From assembly GCF_032854445.1 (NCBI RefSeq), contig NC_088304.1:36069551-36133550 (forward strand): 64,000 nucleotides of DNA, written 5' to 3'. Numbering within the stretch: the stretch's first letter is position 1; each line of letters begins with the position of its first letter. Below the pieces are notes generated by a model. The model saw nothing but the letters and a program-made list of their open reading frames with translations. It made no database searches and was not told where the DNA came from. The stretch comes from Liolophura sinensis. Its lineage: Eukaryota; Mollusca; Polyplacophora; Chitonida; Chitonidae. Shown in pieces: positions 33,055 through 46,400 of the stretch. The position numbers and the translations under genes are program-made.

Positions 33055-34200
33055 CATATTTTTTCAAAAATTGTATTTGGGGCATTCTTTCCATGGAGTC
33101 TTAATCTGAATCCTTACTCACCCTTAGTTAGCTTTCCAAACATCTGCTTCATATCTTCGTGCGTCAAGTGGCAACCATATCTTCGTGCCCATCAAACCTA
33201 TTTCCTCTTTATACACTTTCGTCTATTATTCCAGTGACGCCTTTCCAAGTGCTGTTTCTGTTTTGCCAAAATCTCCATCTTGTAGAAATTCGCATTACGC
33301 CTGTTTACTTCGATTGTACTGACGGCATGGAAATGCAATACAAGTCTCTTGTCAGTTTTATCAAGTTACAGACAACCGTGTCATAGGTTACATGAAGGGT
33401 AAAGACAAAGTTATTATCGGTCAAGAAGCTAGGCCGATCTGTGTGCAGTCTAGGTGGCCTGCAATAAACCGTCTTTATTGGTGAATAATAGGAGCTTGCG
33501 AAATTCTCTAGCCTGTTCCCTCTTTTGTGACTTTGTAAAAACATTCGCCATATACTACGCATTGGATTTTGCCCTCATTCTTTTGCTGCTCCTTGGGACC
33601 CCATCCCGAATTGATTTGTAGGTGGTATGATTTTCCTTCATGTCAAAACCAAACAAGTGCTTTGGGGGAGGAAATTGTCTGACTTTGCTTTACTATGTTT
33701 GTAATTACCAGTGCTTTCAAAATTGTGTTTTCTTGTGGAAAGACCAGTGTTTTATTTATAAGGGAAATACGTGGATATGCCTGTATGCAGACTGTTGGAT
33801 TATTTTCGTATATACAACTTTGACGCGATTGTGGAGTCCTATGATGTATCCATGTTACTTTGGATGAGTAAGGGTTTCCCTCTTTGTGAACCTCTCAAAA
33901 ATTTCGCCATGCATTCAAGAGATGGATTTTGCTCTGATTCTTCTACTGCACCTGATTATCTCACCCTGAAATACTTTGTCTAGCGGCATGATTTGCTTGA
34001 TGTCAAAGAAGGACAAGTGTTTTGGACAAGAATTTGTCTAAAATTGCTATATTCTGGGTGATTGATACATGTGCATTTATGGTAGATAGGCGGGTTTTGC
34101 ACGGCGGGGTACTGGTTGTTGACCAGCTGTTGCTCTTTTCTCGGTTTACATGCTGACACACATGGATTTTGCATTGAAATTTTCTGTGAGTGGCGGAAAT

Positions 34201-34272
34201 GGCTCGTTGGTCTAGAGGTATGATTCTCGCTTTGGGTGCGAGAGGTCCCGGGTTCAATTCCCGGACGAGCCC
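34201..34272 (+). tRNA. tRNA-Pro(UGG)
   Basis: Intact copy, 1218 bp after the previous one (long spacer type). 5' flank variant GTGGCGGAAAT, shared with 36,615 and 37,832. Confidence 0.96.
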
Positions 34273-35396
34273 ATATTTTTTCAAAAATTGTATTTAATGC
34301 ATTCTTTCCATAAAGTCTTAATCTGCTACCTTACTCACTCTTGGTCAACTTTTGCGCACGTCTGCTCCATATTGAGTGCGTCAAATGGCAACCATACCTC
34401 CGTGGCCATCAAACCTATATCCTCTTTATACACTTTCGTCTATTAATCCAGTGACGCCTTTTGAAGTGTTGTTTCTCTTTTGCCAAAATTTCCATCTTGT
34501 AGAAATTCGCATTACGCCTGTTTACTTCGACTCTACTGACGGCATGCAAACGCAATACAAGTCTCTAGTCAGTTTTATCAAGTTACTAACAACCGTGTCA
34601 TAGGTTTCATGAAGGGTAAAGACAAAGTTATTCTCGGTCAAGAAGCTAGGCCGACCTGTGAGTAGTCTAGGTGACCTGCAATAAACCGTCTTTATTGGTG
34701 AATAATACGATCTTGCGAAATTCTCTAGCCTGTTCCTTTCGTTGTGACTTTGTGGAAAAAATCGCCATATACCACGCATTGGATTTTGCCCTCATTCGTT
34801 TGCTGCTCCTTGGGACCCCATCCCGAATTGATTTGTAGGGCGGTATGATTTTCCTTCATGTCAAAACCAAACAAGTGCTTTGGGGGAGGAAATTGTCTGA
34901 CTTTGCTTTACTATGTTTGTAATTACCAGTGCTTTCAAAATTGTGTTTTATAAACGAAAGACTTGTGTTTTATGTATAAGGGAAATAGGTGGATATGCCT
35001 GCATGAAGATTGTTGGATTTTTTTCGTATATACAACTTTGACGCGATTGTGGAGTCCTATGATGAAACCAGGTTTCACTTTGTGATCTTCTCAAAAATTT
35101 CGCCATGCATTTAAGAGATGGATTTTGCTCTGATTCTTCTACTGCACCTCGGGATCTCACCCTGAAATACTTTGTCTAGCGGCATGATTTGCTTGATGTC
35201 AAAGAAGGACAAGTGTTTTGGACAAGAATTTGTCTAAAATTGCTATATTCTGGTTGATTGATACATGTGCATTTATGGTAGATAGGCGATTTTTGCACGG
35301 CGGGGTACTGGTTGTTGACCAGCTGTTGCTCTTTTCTCGGTTTACATGCTGACACACATGGATTTTGCATTGAAATTTTCTGTGAGTGGCAGAAAT

Positions 35397-35468
35397 GGCT
35401 CGTTGGTCTAGAGGTATGATTCTCGCTTTGGGTGCGAGAGGTCCCGGGTTCAATTCCCGGACGAGCCC
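35397..35468 (+). tRNA. tRNA-Pro(UGG)
   Basis: Intact copy, 1196 bp after the previous one. It is the counterpart, 2,414 bp on, of the gene at 32,983. Confidence 0.96.
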
Positions 35469-36614
35469 CATATTTTTTCAAAAATTGTATTTTGGGCATT
35501 CTTTCCATGGAGTCTTAATCTGAATCCTTACTCACCCTTAGTTAGCTTTCCAAACATCTGCTTCATATCTTCGTGCGTCAAGTGGCAACCATATCTTCGT
35601 GCCCATCAAACCTATTTCCTCTTTATACACTTTCGTCTATTATTCCAGTGACGCCTTTCCAAGTGCTGTTTCTGTTTTGCCAAAATCTCCATCTTGTAGA
35701 AATTCGCATTACGCCTGTTTACTTCGATTGTACTGACGGCATGGAAATGCAATACAAGTCTCTTGTCAGTTTTATCAAGTTACAGACAACCGTGTCATAG
35801 GTTACATGAAGGGTAAAGACAAAGTTATTATCGGTCAAGAAGCTAGGCCGATCTGTGTGCAGTCTAGGTGACCTGCAATAAACCGTCTTTATTGGTGAAT
35901 AATAGGAGCTTGCGAAATTCTCTAGCTTGTTCCCTCTTTTGTGACTTTGTAAAAACATTCGCCATATACTACGCATTGGATTTTGCCCTCATTCTTTTGC
36001 TGCTCCTTGGGACCCCATCCCGAATTCATTTGTAGGTGGTATGATTTTCCTTCATGTCAAAACCAAACAAGTGCTTTGGGGGAGGAAATTGTCTGACTTT
36101 GCTTTACTATGTTTGTAATTACCAGTGCTTTCAAAATTGTGTTTTCTTGTGGAAAGACCAGTGTTTTATTTATAAGGGAAATACGTGGATATGCCTGTAT
36201 GCAGACTGTTGGATTATTTTCGTATATACAACTTTGACGCGATTGTGGAGTCCTATGATGTATCCATGTTACTTTGGATGAGTAAGGGTTTCCCTCTTTG
36301 TGAACCTCTCAAAAATTTCGCCATGCATTCAAGAGATGGATTTTGCTCTGATTCTTCTACTGCACCTGGGGATCTCACCCTGAAATACTTTGTCTAGCGG
36401 CATGATTTGCTTGATGTCAAAGAAGGACAAGTGTTTTGGACAAGAATTTGTCTAAAATTGCTATATTCTGGGTGATTGATACATGTGCATTTATGGTAGA
36501 TAGGCGGGTTTTGCACGGCGGGGTACTGGTTGTTGACCAGCTGTTGCTCTTTTCTCGGTTTACATGCTGACACACATGGATTTTGCATTGAAATTTTCTG
36601 TGAGTGGCGGAAAT

Positions 36615-36686
36615 GGCTCGTTGGTCTAGAGGTATGATTCTCGCTTTGGGTGCGAGAGGTCCCGGGTTCAATTCCCGGACGAGCCC
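36615..36686 (+). tRNA. tRNA-Pro(UGG)
   Basis: Intact copy, 1218 bp after the previous one. Counterpart, 2,414 bp on, of the gene at 34,201, with the same GTGGCGGAAAT flank. Confidence 0.96.
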
Positions 36687-37831
36687 ATATTTTTTCAAAA
36701 ATTGTATTTAATGCATTCTTTCCATAAAGTCTTAATCTGCTACCTTACTCACTCTTGGTCAACTCTTGCGCACGTCTGCTCCATATTGAGTGCGTCAAAT
36801 GGCAACCATACCTCCGTGGCCATCAAACCTATTTCCTCTTTATACACTTTCGTCTATTAATCCAGTGACGCCTTTTGAAGTGTTGTTTCTCTTTTGCCAA
36901 AATTTCCATCTTGTAGAAATTCGCATTACGCCTGTTTACTTCGACTCTACTGACGGCATGCAAACGCAATACAAGTCTCTAGTCAGTTTTATCAAGATAC
37001 TAACAACCGTGTCATAGGTTTCATGAAGGGTAAAGACAAAGTTATTCTCGGTCAAGAAGCTAGGCCGACCTGTGAGTAGTCTAGGTGACCTGCAATAAAA
37101 CGTCTTTTTTGGTGAATAATAGGAGCTTGCGAAATTCTCTAGCCTGTTCCCTCTTTTGTGACTTTGTAAAAACATTCGCCATATACTACGCATTGGATTT
37201 TGCCCTCATTCTTTTGCTGCTCCTTGGGACCCCATCCCGAATTGATTTGTAGGTGGTATGATTTTCCTTCATGTCAAAACCAAACAAGTGCTTTGGGGGA
37301 GGAAATTGTCTGACTTTGCTTTACTATGTTTGTAATTACCAGTGCTTTCAAAATTGTGTTTTCTTGTGGAAAGACCAGTGTTTTATGTATAAGGGAAATA
37401 GGTGGATATGCCTGTATGCAGACTGTTGGATTATTTTCGTATATACAACTTTGACGCGATTGTGGAGTCCTATGATGTATCCATGTTACTTTGGATCAGT
37501 AAGGGTTTCCCTCTTTGTGAACCTCTCAAAAATTTCGCCATGCATTGAAGAGATGGATTTTGCTCTGATTCTTCTACTGCACCTGGGGATCTCACCCTGA
37601 AATACTTTGTCTAGCGGCATGATTTGCTTGATGTCAAAGAAGGACAAGTGTTTTGGACAAGAATTTGTCTAAAATTGTTATATTCTGGGTGATTGATACA
37701 TGTGCATTTATGGTAGATAGGCGGGTTTTGCACGGCGGGGTACTGGTTGTTGACCAGCTGTTGCTCTTTTCTCGGTTTACATGCTGACACACATGGATTT
37801 TGCATTGAAATTTTCTGTGAGTGGCGGAAAT

Positions 37832-37903
37832 GGCTCGTTGGTCTAGAGGTATGATTCTCGCTTTGGGTGCGAGAGGTCCCGGGTTCAATTCCCGGACGAG
37901 CCC
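37832..37903 (+). tRNA. tRNA-Pro(UGG)
   Basis: Intact copy, 1217 bp after the previous one. Same GTGGCGGAAAT 5' flank. Confidence 0.96.
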
Positions 37904-39025
37904 ATATTTTTTCAAAAATTGTATTTAATGCATTCTTTCCATAAAGTCTTAATCTGCTACCTTACTCACTCTTGGTCAACTTTTGCGCACGTCTGCTCCA
38001 TATTGAGTGCGTCAAATGGCAACCATACCTCCGTGGCCATCAAACCTATTTCCTCTTTATACACTTTCGTCTATTAATCCAGTGACGCCTTTTGAAGTGT
38101 TGTTTCTCTTTTGCCAAAATTTCCATCTTGTAGAAATTCGCATTACGCCTGTTTACTTCGACTCTACTGACGGCATGCAAACGCAATACAAGTCTCTAGT
38201 CAGTTTTATCAAGTTACTAACAACCGTGTCATAGGTTTCATGAAGGGTAAAGACAAAGTTATTCTCGGTCAAGAAGCTAGGCCGACCTGTGAGTAGTCTA
38301 GGTGACCTGCAATAAAACGTCTTTTTTGGTGAATAATAGGAGCTTGCGAAATTCTCTAGCCTGTTCCCTCTTTTGTGACTTTGTAAAAACATTCGCCATA
38401 TACTACGCATTGGATTTTGCCCTCATTCTTTTGCTGCTCCTTGAGACCCCATCCCGAATTGATTTCTCCAGGGATATGATTTTCCTTCGTGTCAAAAACA
38501 AGCAAGTGCTTTGGGCAGGAAAATGTCAAACATTGCTTTACTATGTTTGTAATTACCAGTGCTTTCAAAATTGTGTTTTAGAAACGAAAGACCTGTGTTT
38601 TATGTATAAGGGAAATAGGTGGATATGCCTGCATGAAGATTGTTGGACTATTTTCGTATATACAACTTTGACGCGATTGTGGAGTCCAATGATGAAACCA
38701 GGTTTCACTTTGTGATCTTCTCAAAAATTTCGCCATGCATTACGAGATGGACATTGCTCTGATTCTTCTACTGCACCTGGGGATCTCACCCTAAAATAGT
38801 TTGTTTGGCGGGATGATTTGCTTGATGTCAAAGAAGGACAAGTGTTTTGGACAAGAATTTGTCTAAAATTGCTATATTCTGGGTGATTGATACATGTGCA
38901 TTTGTGGTAGATAGGCGGGTTTTGCACGGCGGGGTACTGGTTGTTGACCAGCTGTTGCTCTTTTCTCAGTTTACATGCTGACACACATGGATTTTGCATT
39001 GAAATTTTCTGTGAGTGGCAGAAAT

Positions 39026-39097
39026 GGCTCGTTGGTCTAGAGGTATGATTCTCGCTTTGGGTGCGAGAGTTCCCGGGTTCAATTCCCGGACGAGCCC
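39026..39097 (+). tRNA. tRNA-Pro(UGG), variable-loop variant
   Basis: Same as the reference except G to T in the variable region (GAGAGTTCCC). The stems, the A and B boxes and the anticodon are unchanged, so it may well be functional. 1194 bp after the previous gene. Confidence 0.9.
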
Positions 39098-40220
39098 CAT
39101 ATTTTTTCAAAAATTGTATTTTGGGCATTCTTTCCATGGAGTCTTAATCTGAATCCTTACTCACCCTTAGTTAGCTTTCCAAACATCTGCTTCATATCTT
39201 CGTGCGTCAAGTGGCAACCATATCTTCGTGCCCATCAAACCTATTTCCTCTTTATACACTTTCGTCTATTATTCCAGTGACGCCTTTCCAAGTGCTGTTT
39301 CTGTTTCGCCAAAATCTCCATCTTGTAGAAATTCGCATTACGCCTGTTTACTTCGATTGTACTGACGGCATGCAAATGCAATACAAGTCTCTAGTCAGTT
39401 TTATCAAGTTACAGACAACCGTGTCATAGGTTACATGAAGGGTAAAGACAAAGTTTTTCTCGGTCAAGAAGCTCGGCCGACCTGTGAGTAGTCTAGGTGA
39501 CCTGCAATAAAACGTCTTTTTTGGTGAATAATAGGAGCTTGCGAAATTCTCTAGCCTGTTCCCTCTTTTGTGACTTTGTAAAAACATTCGCCATATACTA
39601 CGCATTGGATTTTGCCCTCATTCTTTTGCTGCTCCTTGAGACCCCATCCCGAATTGATTTCTCCAGGGATATGATTTTCCTTCGTGTCAAAAACAAGCAA
39701 GTGCTTTGGGCAGGAAAATGTCAAACATTGCTTTACTATGTTTGTAATTACCAGTGCTTTCAAAATTGTGTTTTAGAAACGAAAGACCTGTGTTTTATGT
39801 ATAAGGGAAATAGGTGGATATGTCTGCATGAAGATTGTTGGATTATTTTCGTATATACAACTTTGACGCGATTGTGGAGTCCAATGATGAAACCAGGTTT
39901 CACTTTGTGATCTTCTCAAAAATTTCGCCATGCATTACGAGATGGACATTGCTCTGATTCTTCTACTGCACCTGGGGATCTCACCCTAAAATAGTTTGTT
40001 TGGCGGGATGATTTGCTTGATGTCAAAGAAGGACAAGTGTTTTGGACAAGAATTTGTCTAAAATTGCTATATTCTGGGTGATTGATACATGTGCATTTGT
40101 GGTAGATAGGCGGGTTTTGCACGGCGGGGTACTGGTTGTTGACCAGCTGTTGCTCTTTTCTCAGTTTACATGCTGACACACATGGATTTTGCATTGAAAT
40201 TTTCTGTGAGTGGCAGAAAT

Positions 40221-40292
40221 GGCTCGTTGGTCTAGAGGTATGATTCTCGCTTTGGGTGCGAGAGGTCCCGGGTTCAATTCCCGGACGAGCCC
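40221..40292 (+). tRNA. tRNA-Pro(UGG)
   Basis: Intact copy, 1195 bp after the previous one. The unit around it is almost identical to the one before, yet it lacks the variable-loop change. Confidence 0.96.
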
Positions 40293-41439
40293 CATATTTT
40301 TTCAAAAATTGTATTTTGGGCATTCTTTCCATGGAGTCTTAATCTGAATCCTTACTCACCCTTAGTTAGCTTTCCAAACATCTGCTTCATATCTTCGTGC
40401 GTCAAATGGCAACCATATCTTCGTGCCCATCAAACCTATTTCCTCTTTATACACTTTCGTCTATTATTCCAGTGACGACTTTCCAAGTGCTGTTTCTGTT
40501 TTGCCAAAATCTCCATCTTGTAGAAATTCGCATTACGCCTGTTTACTTCGATTGTACTGACGGCATGCAAATGCAGTACAAGTCTCTTGTCAGTTTTATC
40601 AAGTTACAGACAACCGTGTCATAGGTTTCATGAAGGGTAAAGACAAAGTTATTATCGGTCAAGAAGCTAGGCCGATCTGTCTGCAGTCTAGGTGGCCTGC
40701 AATAAACCGTCTTTATTGGTGAATAATAGGAGCTTGCGAAATTCTCTAGCTTGTTCCCTCTTTTGTGACTTTGTAAAAACATTCGCCATATACTACGCAT
40801 TGGATTTTGCCCTCATTCTTTTGCTGCTCCTTGGGACCCCATCCCGAATTGATTTGTAGGGCGGTATGATTTTCCTTCATGTCAAAACCAAACAACTGCT
40901 TTGGGGGAGGAAATTGTCTGACTTTGCTTTACTATGTTTGTAATTACCAGTGCTTTCAAAATTGTGTTTTCTTGTGGAAAGACCAGTGTTTTATTTATAA
41001 GGGAAATACGTTGATATGCCTGTATGCAGATTGTTGGATTATTTTCGTATATACAACTTTGACGCGATTGTGAAGTCCTATGATGTATCCATGTTACTTT
41101 GGATCAGTAAGGGTTTCCCTCTTTGTGAACCTCTCAAAAATTTCGCCATGCATTCAAGAGATGGATTTTGCTCTGATTCTTCTACTGCACCTGATTATCT
41201 CACCCTGAAATACTTTGTCTAGCGGCATGATTTGCTTGATGTCAAAGAAGGACAAGTGTTTTGGACAAGAATTTGTCTAAAATTGCTATATTCTGGGTGA
41301 TTGATACATGTGCATTTATGGTAGATAGGCGGGTTTTGCACGGCGGGGTACTGGTTGTTGACCAGCTGTTGCTCTTTTCTCAGTTTACATGCTGATACAC
41401 ATGGATTTTGCATTGAAATTTTCTGTGAGTGGCAGAAAT

Positions 41440-41511
41440 GGCTCGTTGGTCTAGAGGTATGATTCTCGCTTTGGGTGCGAGAGGTCCCGGGTTCAATTCC
41501 CGGACGAGCCC
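41440..41511 (+). tRNA. tRNA-Pro(UGG), upstream of LINE C
   Basis: Intact copy, 1219 bp after the previous one. The 300-bp duplication flanking LINE C starts 44 bp after its last base, just past the terminator. Confidence 0.96.
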
Positions 41512-41554
41512 ATATTTTTTCAAAAATTGTATTTGATGCATTCTTTCCATAAAG

Positions 41555-41854
41555 TCTTAATCTGCTACCTTACTCACTCTTGGTCAACTTTTGCGAACGT
41601 CTGCTCCATATTGAGTGCGTCAAATGGCAACCATATATTCGTGGCCATCAAACCTATTTCCTCTTTATACACTTTCGTCTATTAATCCAGTGACGCCTTT
41701 TGAAGTGTTGTTTCTCTTTTGCCAAAATTTCCATCTTGTAGAAATTCGCATTACACCTGTTTACTTCGATTGTACTGACGGCATGCAAATGCAATACAAG
41801 TCTCTAGTCAGTTTTATCAAGTTACGGACAACCGTGTCATAGGTTTCATAATGG
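41555..41854 (+). repeat. 300-bp duplication, left of LINE C
   Basis: It begins CTTAATCTGCTACC and ends TTTCATAATGG. The same 300-bp stretch of the unit recurs at 47,176-47,475 after the LINE poly(A). The end ATAATGG is found only in these two copies; every other unit has a different sequence there (for example ATGAAGGG or ATAAAGGG). About 8-10 substitutions separate the copies. Confidence 0.8.
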
Positions 41855-42042
41855 AAAAAGTTTCATTCGGGGCGTGGAGTGAACACATGCTTTTTTCCAG
41901 CGCAACAAATCGGGGGCATCCTTAGGTATAGTGACTGTTGTTGTACAATATTTTTGTGCCATATTGTTGACAAGACTTAGCTGAGTTCGAGGGTGTCTTT
42001 ATTTGTGGGATTTGGGCCGTGGGCCAGTCAAAATTGATGAAA

Positions 42043-43421
42043 ATGTCGAAGCCTGTTTATTTCCCTGTTCTGAACAAGCCGGATAGACCATTGTCAGTAG
42101 CTATGTCTACACGTAGCATTGTAAGCCTTTTATCTGCTGTCCAAAGAGACTTTATTGGGGCTTTGTCAAGTGTGATTAACATTAAATCTGACTTAGTGTG
42201 TTTTCAAAAGAATTACCTGAAGAAGATTTTCTATGTTCGTGTTGCCACACAGGCTGCACATAGTGCTCTGTTGAAGCAGGAAAACTTTGTTCTTGGTGAC
42301 ACCGTATGGAATATTACCCCGGCCAGTTCTGTGTTTATGAACCTTACTGCCCACTGGGCCCCTGATGAAATGTCGGATGATTTGATAGCGTCCGCTTTGA
42401 AACCATACGGAGAGTGCCTTAGTGTTACGAAACCACGGTTTTCTGACAAGGAATTTGCGGGCGTGCGAACTGGTATTCGAGTATATCGGTTCAGGTGTCA
42501 CAAAACGCGGTATGTGCCAAACTTTATTAACCTGGGGGTGAGGTAGTAATGTTTACATACACTGGGCAAATCTACGAATGTAGGAAGTGTGGACAAAATG
42601 GGCATAAAGCCATGGAATGCTGTGCCTTATGGTGCGATAACTGTTCAGGGTTCTCCCCTCATGATGATCCCCACACTGTGAAGGATTGCACACGAGCGTG
42701 TCGTATGTGTGGCTCGATAGAACATGCAAGTGGTAATTGCTGTGCTCGGGCTTTAACGTATGCGTCCAAAGTGAAGAATTCTGTGCTGAATACGGCGAGC
42801 GTGCAGGGCCCCGATGAGGACGTCATAATTGACGTTGACGTTGTTGGGGGCGATAGCGACGATGACTTAGAGTTTCCACCTCCTGCCATGGAAATTGTTA
42901 AACTGGACAAGGACAACAACATAACTGACAACGAAGGAGTAGATGGTGATGATGTTGACGTAGATAGTGATGGTGATGGTGATAGTCTTGATGGTGATGA
43001 TGATGATAACAAAGAAATGGGCGCAGATGACGAAACTGAGATTGACGCTACCAGAGCGGAGGATGATCCAGTAGGTGACATTGAGTGTGACAGAGGTACG
43101 CGCGTTGTACCAAATGTCACCAAAGACGGTGATGGTGTGACCAGAGATTTGTCTGGTGCGATAGAAGTCGAGGCGGAAGTCCACTGCGTGCAATCTCCAG
43201 AGCCCGTTGAACAAAAGAGAGCAAAACTGGACAATGAACCGGAGGGGACGTCATCGACATTATAGAGCACTCTACCGTCGGATTGCGTAATGCAGGGGGA
43301 CTCGGACATATCTGAAATCATGACACCCACCCTCTCTCAAGGTACTGATAAAATGTTATTAGAGTATCGGCGCAGGAAATCTTTCGCCTCTCGTCCGAGA
43401 GCGCGTAAAGACAATGAATAG
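42043..43421 (+). pseudogene. LINE C ORF1, zinc-knuckle RNA-binding protein, frameshifted
   Basis: The start ATG at 42,043 (MSKPVYFPVLNKPDRPLSV) is chosen by alignment to LINE B; an in-frame ATG at 42,019 also exists. The first part runs through TAHWAPDEMSDDLIASALKPYGE to NFINLGVR. A G is missing in the run near 42,534, and the frame continues from 42,549 with three knuckles: YECRKCGQNGHKAMECC (complete CX2CX4HX4C), CDNCSGFSP and CRMCGSIEHASGNCC. An Asp-rich acidic tail follows, a TAG at 43,263, then the conserved basic end MLLEYRRRKSFASRPRAR and the natural TAG at 43,419-43,421. It would package LINE RNA. Confidence 0.88.
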
Positions 43422-43463
43422 ATTTTACTAGGATTTGTTCATGGATATGCTCTCACATGAACA

Positions 43464-46400
43464 ATGGGTATGTACCTTCATATTTTTCTTATCTGTTTAA
43501 TGTCTCTCGTATCTAACATACGTTTTGGCACTTTAAATGTTAATGGCCTGCGCGCTGTTACAAAGCAGGAGCAGGTACAACAATTTGTTTTTGATAACAA
43601 TATTGATATTTTGTTCTTACAAGAAACACATTTTCAATATTATAAGGACGCTAGGAATTTTAAAATTCCAGGGGATGCTAGGTGGGCCTACGGGTCAAGT
43701 AAAAGTTGTGGGGTAGGGATTGTGATTAAATACACCGTTGACTGTGTAATACGTAATGTCGTTAGATGTCCTAACGGGCGTTACATAAGTGTTAAAGTGA
43801 CAATTAATGACACGGCTCTTAATCTGATATGTATATATGCTCCTAATAATCCACAGGATAGGAAAGAATTCATTTCTAACCTAGACAGTGTAATGCGTGG
43901 GAGTGAATTAGTCATTCTTGGTGGGGATTTTAACTGCGTTGAAAATATTATATTGGATAGAAATGGGTCTGCAAATAATGTGAGAAATGTTGGTATTGAT
44001 GAAATTAATAGTATTAAATATGATTTTGACGTGTGTGATATTTTTAGGAAGTTTCATCCGGACAAACGGTGCTACACCTGGTCAAGAGGCCAGTGCGCTA
44101 GTCGGTTTGATAGATTCTACCTTCCTAATGCTGTTCAGAGTTATGTAACCTTTTGTGATGTTAAACATGTCTCCTTTTCTGATCATTCTTGTCCTATTGT
44201 TGGTGTAAATTTTACGGATGTAATTACTTGGGGTCCGTTTTATTGGAAATGTAACACTTCTGTTTTGAATGACGATGAACTTGCTGTACAAATAAATGAT
44301 GTCTTTGTAAGTATTTTTTCTGATGGTGACATTTGTGATGATACCTTAGTGGACAGGTGGGAGGCTTTCAAAAAGGATTGTAAAGATGTAATACGTAATT
44401 ATTGTTCCCAAGTTTCATTAAGGAAAAACAGCCAGTTGTTGGATCTACAAGATGAATTGAATGTATTAAAGACAAACCCTGTTGTAAATAGTGATAAGAT
44501 TGATAATGTAAAGAAGGCCATTAATTGTTTAAATAGAGACAGACATGCGGGATCGGTTATTAGGGCTAAGGCTGTTCACTTTCATAAGGGGGAAAAGCCT
44601 ACGAAGTATTTTATTAGGAGGGAAGTGGGGAGGGGAAAAAAGAAAATGATAAAGGAAATTAGGTGTCATGGGAATGAGTCTCGGTCCCATAAATCCCAGC
44701 ATGAAATTGCTAAATGTATCAGGTTATATTACAAACAATTATACAGTAAGCAGTATACTGATTTTGTGTGTCAAGACGCGTTTCTATCAGAATTACCGAA
44801 GTTAAATGATAATTGTAAAGCTCTTTGTGAGGGCGCATTGACGGAACAAGAACTCTTGTTTGCTGTAAATAATATGTGTAAATAATATGTGTAAATACCG
44901 TTCGCCTGGTTGTGATGGCTTACCGGCCGAGTTTTATGTAACGTTCTGGCCTCTGATTGGCAATGTATTTACTGAAGTTGTCAATTGTTGTTTTCGCTCC
45001 GGCAGTTTTAGTCCGTCCCAGCGGAGTGGTCTTATCACATTGCTATGTAAGGACCCCAATAATGCAACGGACATAAGGAATTGGAGGCCTATTAGTTCAC
45101 TGAACGTAGATTACAAAATTTTGTCAAAAGCTTTATGTAATCGTTTAAAATCTGTTATTGACAAGGTGGTTAATCAGAACCAAACTTGTGGAATACCAGG
45201 TCGTAGTATATTCGACAATTTACATCTTTTACGTAATGTCTACGATTACGTGGAACGGAAAGATTTGAAGGCATGCTTTTTAAATTTAGATCAGGAGAAG
45301 GCTTTTGACAGGGTTGATTGGTCCTTTTTGTTCAAATGTTTAGAGATGTTTAATTTTGGGCCCGAATTTTGTGCATGGGTTAAATTACTGTACACAAATA
45401 TCTCCAGCAGTGTGATTGTAAATGGACACATAAGTGAACAATTTAGTTTAAATAGAGGAGTCCGCCAGGGGTGTTCCCTATCACCACTGTTGTACGTTTT
45501 ATCGTTAGAGCCGTTTATATCGGCGCTTAGGAAGTCCAGTGTGATTAATGGTGTTGCCATGCCGGGAACAACTAAGCAGGCTAAGGTTTCTGCCTTTGCG
45601 GATGACACTACGGCAATTCTCTCAGATGAAAGTTCCGTGCAAGAAGTGGTTACTTTGACAGAAAATTATGGCAGGGCATCTGGGGCAAAACTGAATCTGT
45701 CCAAGACCACTGTCCTACCTATTGGAAATTGGGATAGTTCGTTAGTGCCTGAATTAGGGTTGAATACTGTTCAGAATTCCAAAATTTGTAGAATTTTTTT
45801 TTTGGAAAAGACCAGGCGGAACTCAACTGTACTCGTGTCTTAAATAAAGTTAAGAAAAATATAACTTCTGGGTGTGGAAGATATTTAACTCTTAGGGGGA
45901 GGGCTGTACTAATTAACTCTGTCGCCCTAGCGGTTTTATGGTTCACAGCACAATGTACTTTGTTACCTGCTAAATGTGTCACTCAATGTACGCAGATAGT
46001 ATTTAAATTTTTGTGGAATAATAAGCCTGAGAGTTTAAAGCGGGTTGTTGTACACAATAAATTTAAGAGTGGAGGTTTAAATGTTCATAATGTTGAGTGC
46101 AAAGCGAAAGCTTTAGCCGTATGTATTAAAATTGGTTTATGGTACTGAGGCCGACTGGAAATATTTTGCGATTTACTGGTTAGGTTTATCTTTGAGGAGT
46201 GTTTGTCCTGAATTTGCCAGGCACAGTGTCCCACACTCAGAACGTAACACACCCTTCTATCAGTTTGCGATAAATGCTTTTAAGGAATTCTATAGTGGTC
46301 AAACGTTACCTTCTGTGATGTACCCTAGTAAAGTTATTTATGATCAGCTTGTCACGAAAGCCTTACAGACACCACGGGTGATGTTAACATTTCCGCAGTT

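Larger units (their letters stand above)
30688..41854 (+). repeat. tRNA-Pro tandem array, block 2
   Basis: The array resumes directly after LINE B at the duplicated target site and runs for nine complete tRNA genes. Spacing is 1196, 1218, 1196, 1218, 1217, 1194, 1195 and 1219 bp. A 2,414-bp dimer (short plus long unit) at about 32,540-34,950 is repeated almost unchanged at 34,950-37,360, and single short units at 37,900-39,100 and 39,100-40,290 are nearly identical. The block is interrupted at 41,855 by LINE C. Confidence 0.95.

Noticed and set aside
42659-43330. Long minus-strand Ser/Thr-rich open frame (223 aa) opposite LINE C ORF1
   Set aside because: It is the antisense of the Asp-rich tail of ORF1 (GAT/GAC read in reverse gives Ser/Val/Ile codons). 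The same shadow occurs opposite LINE B ORF1.
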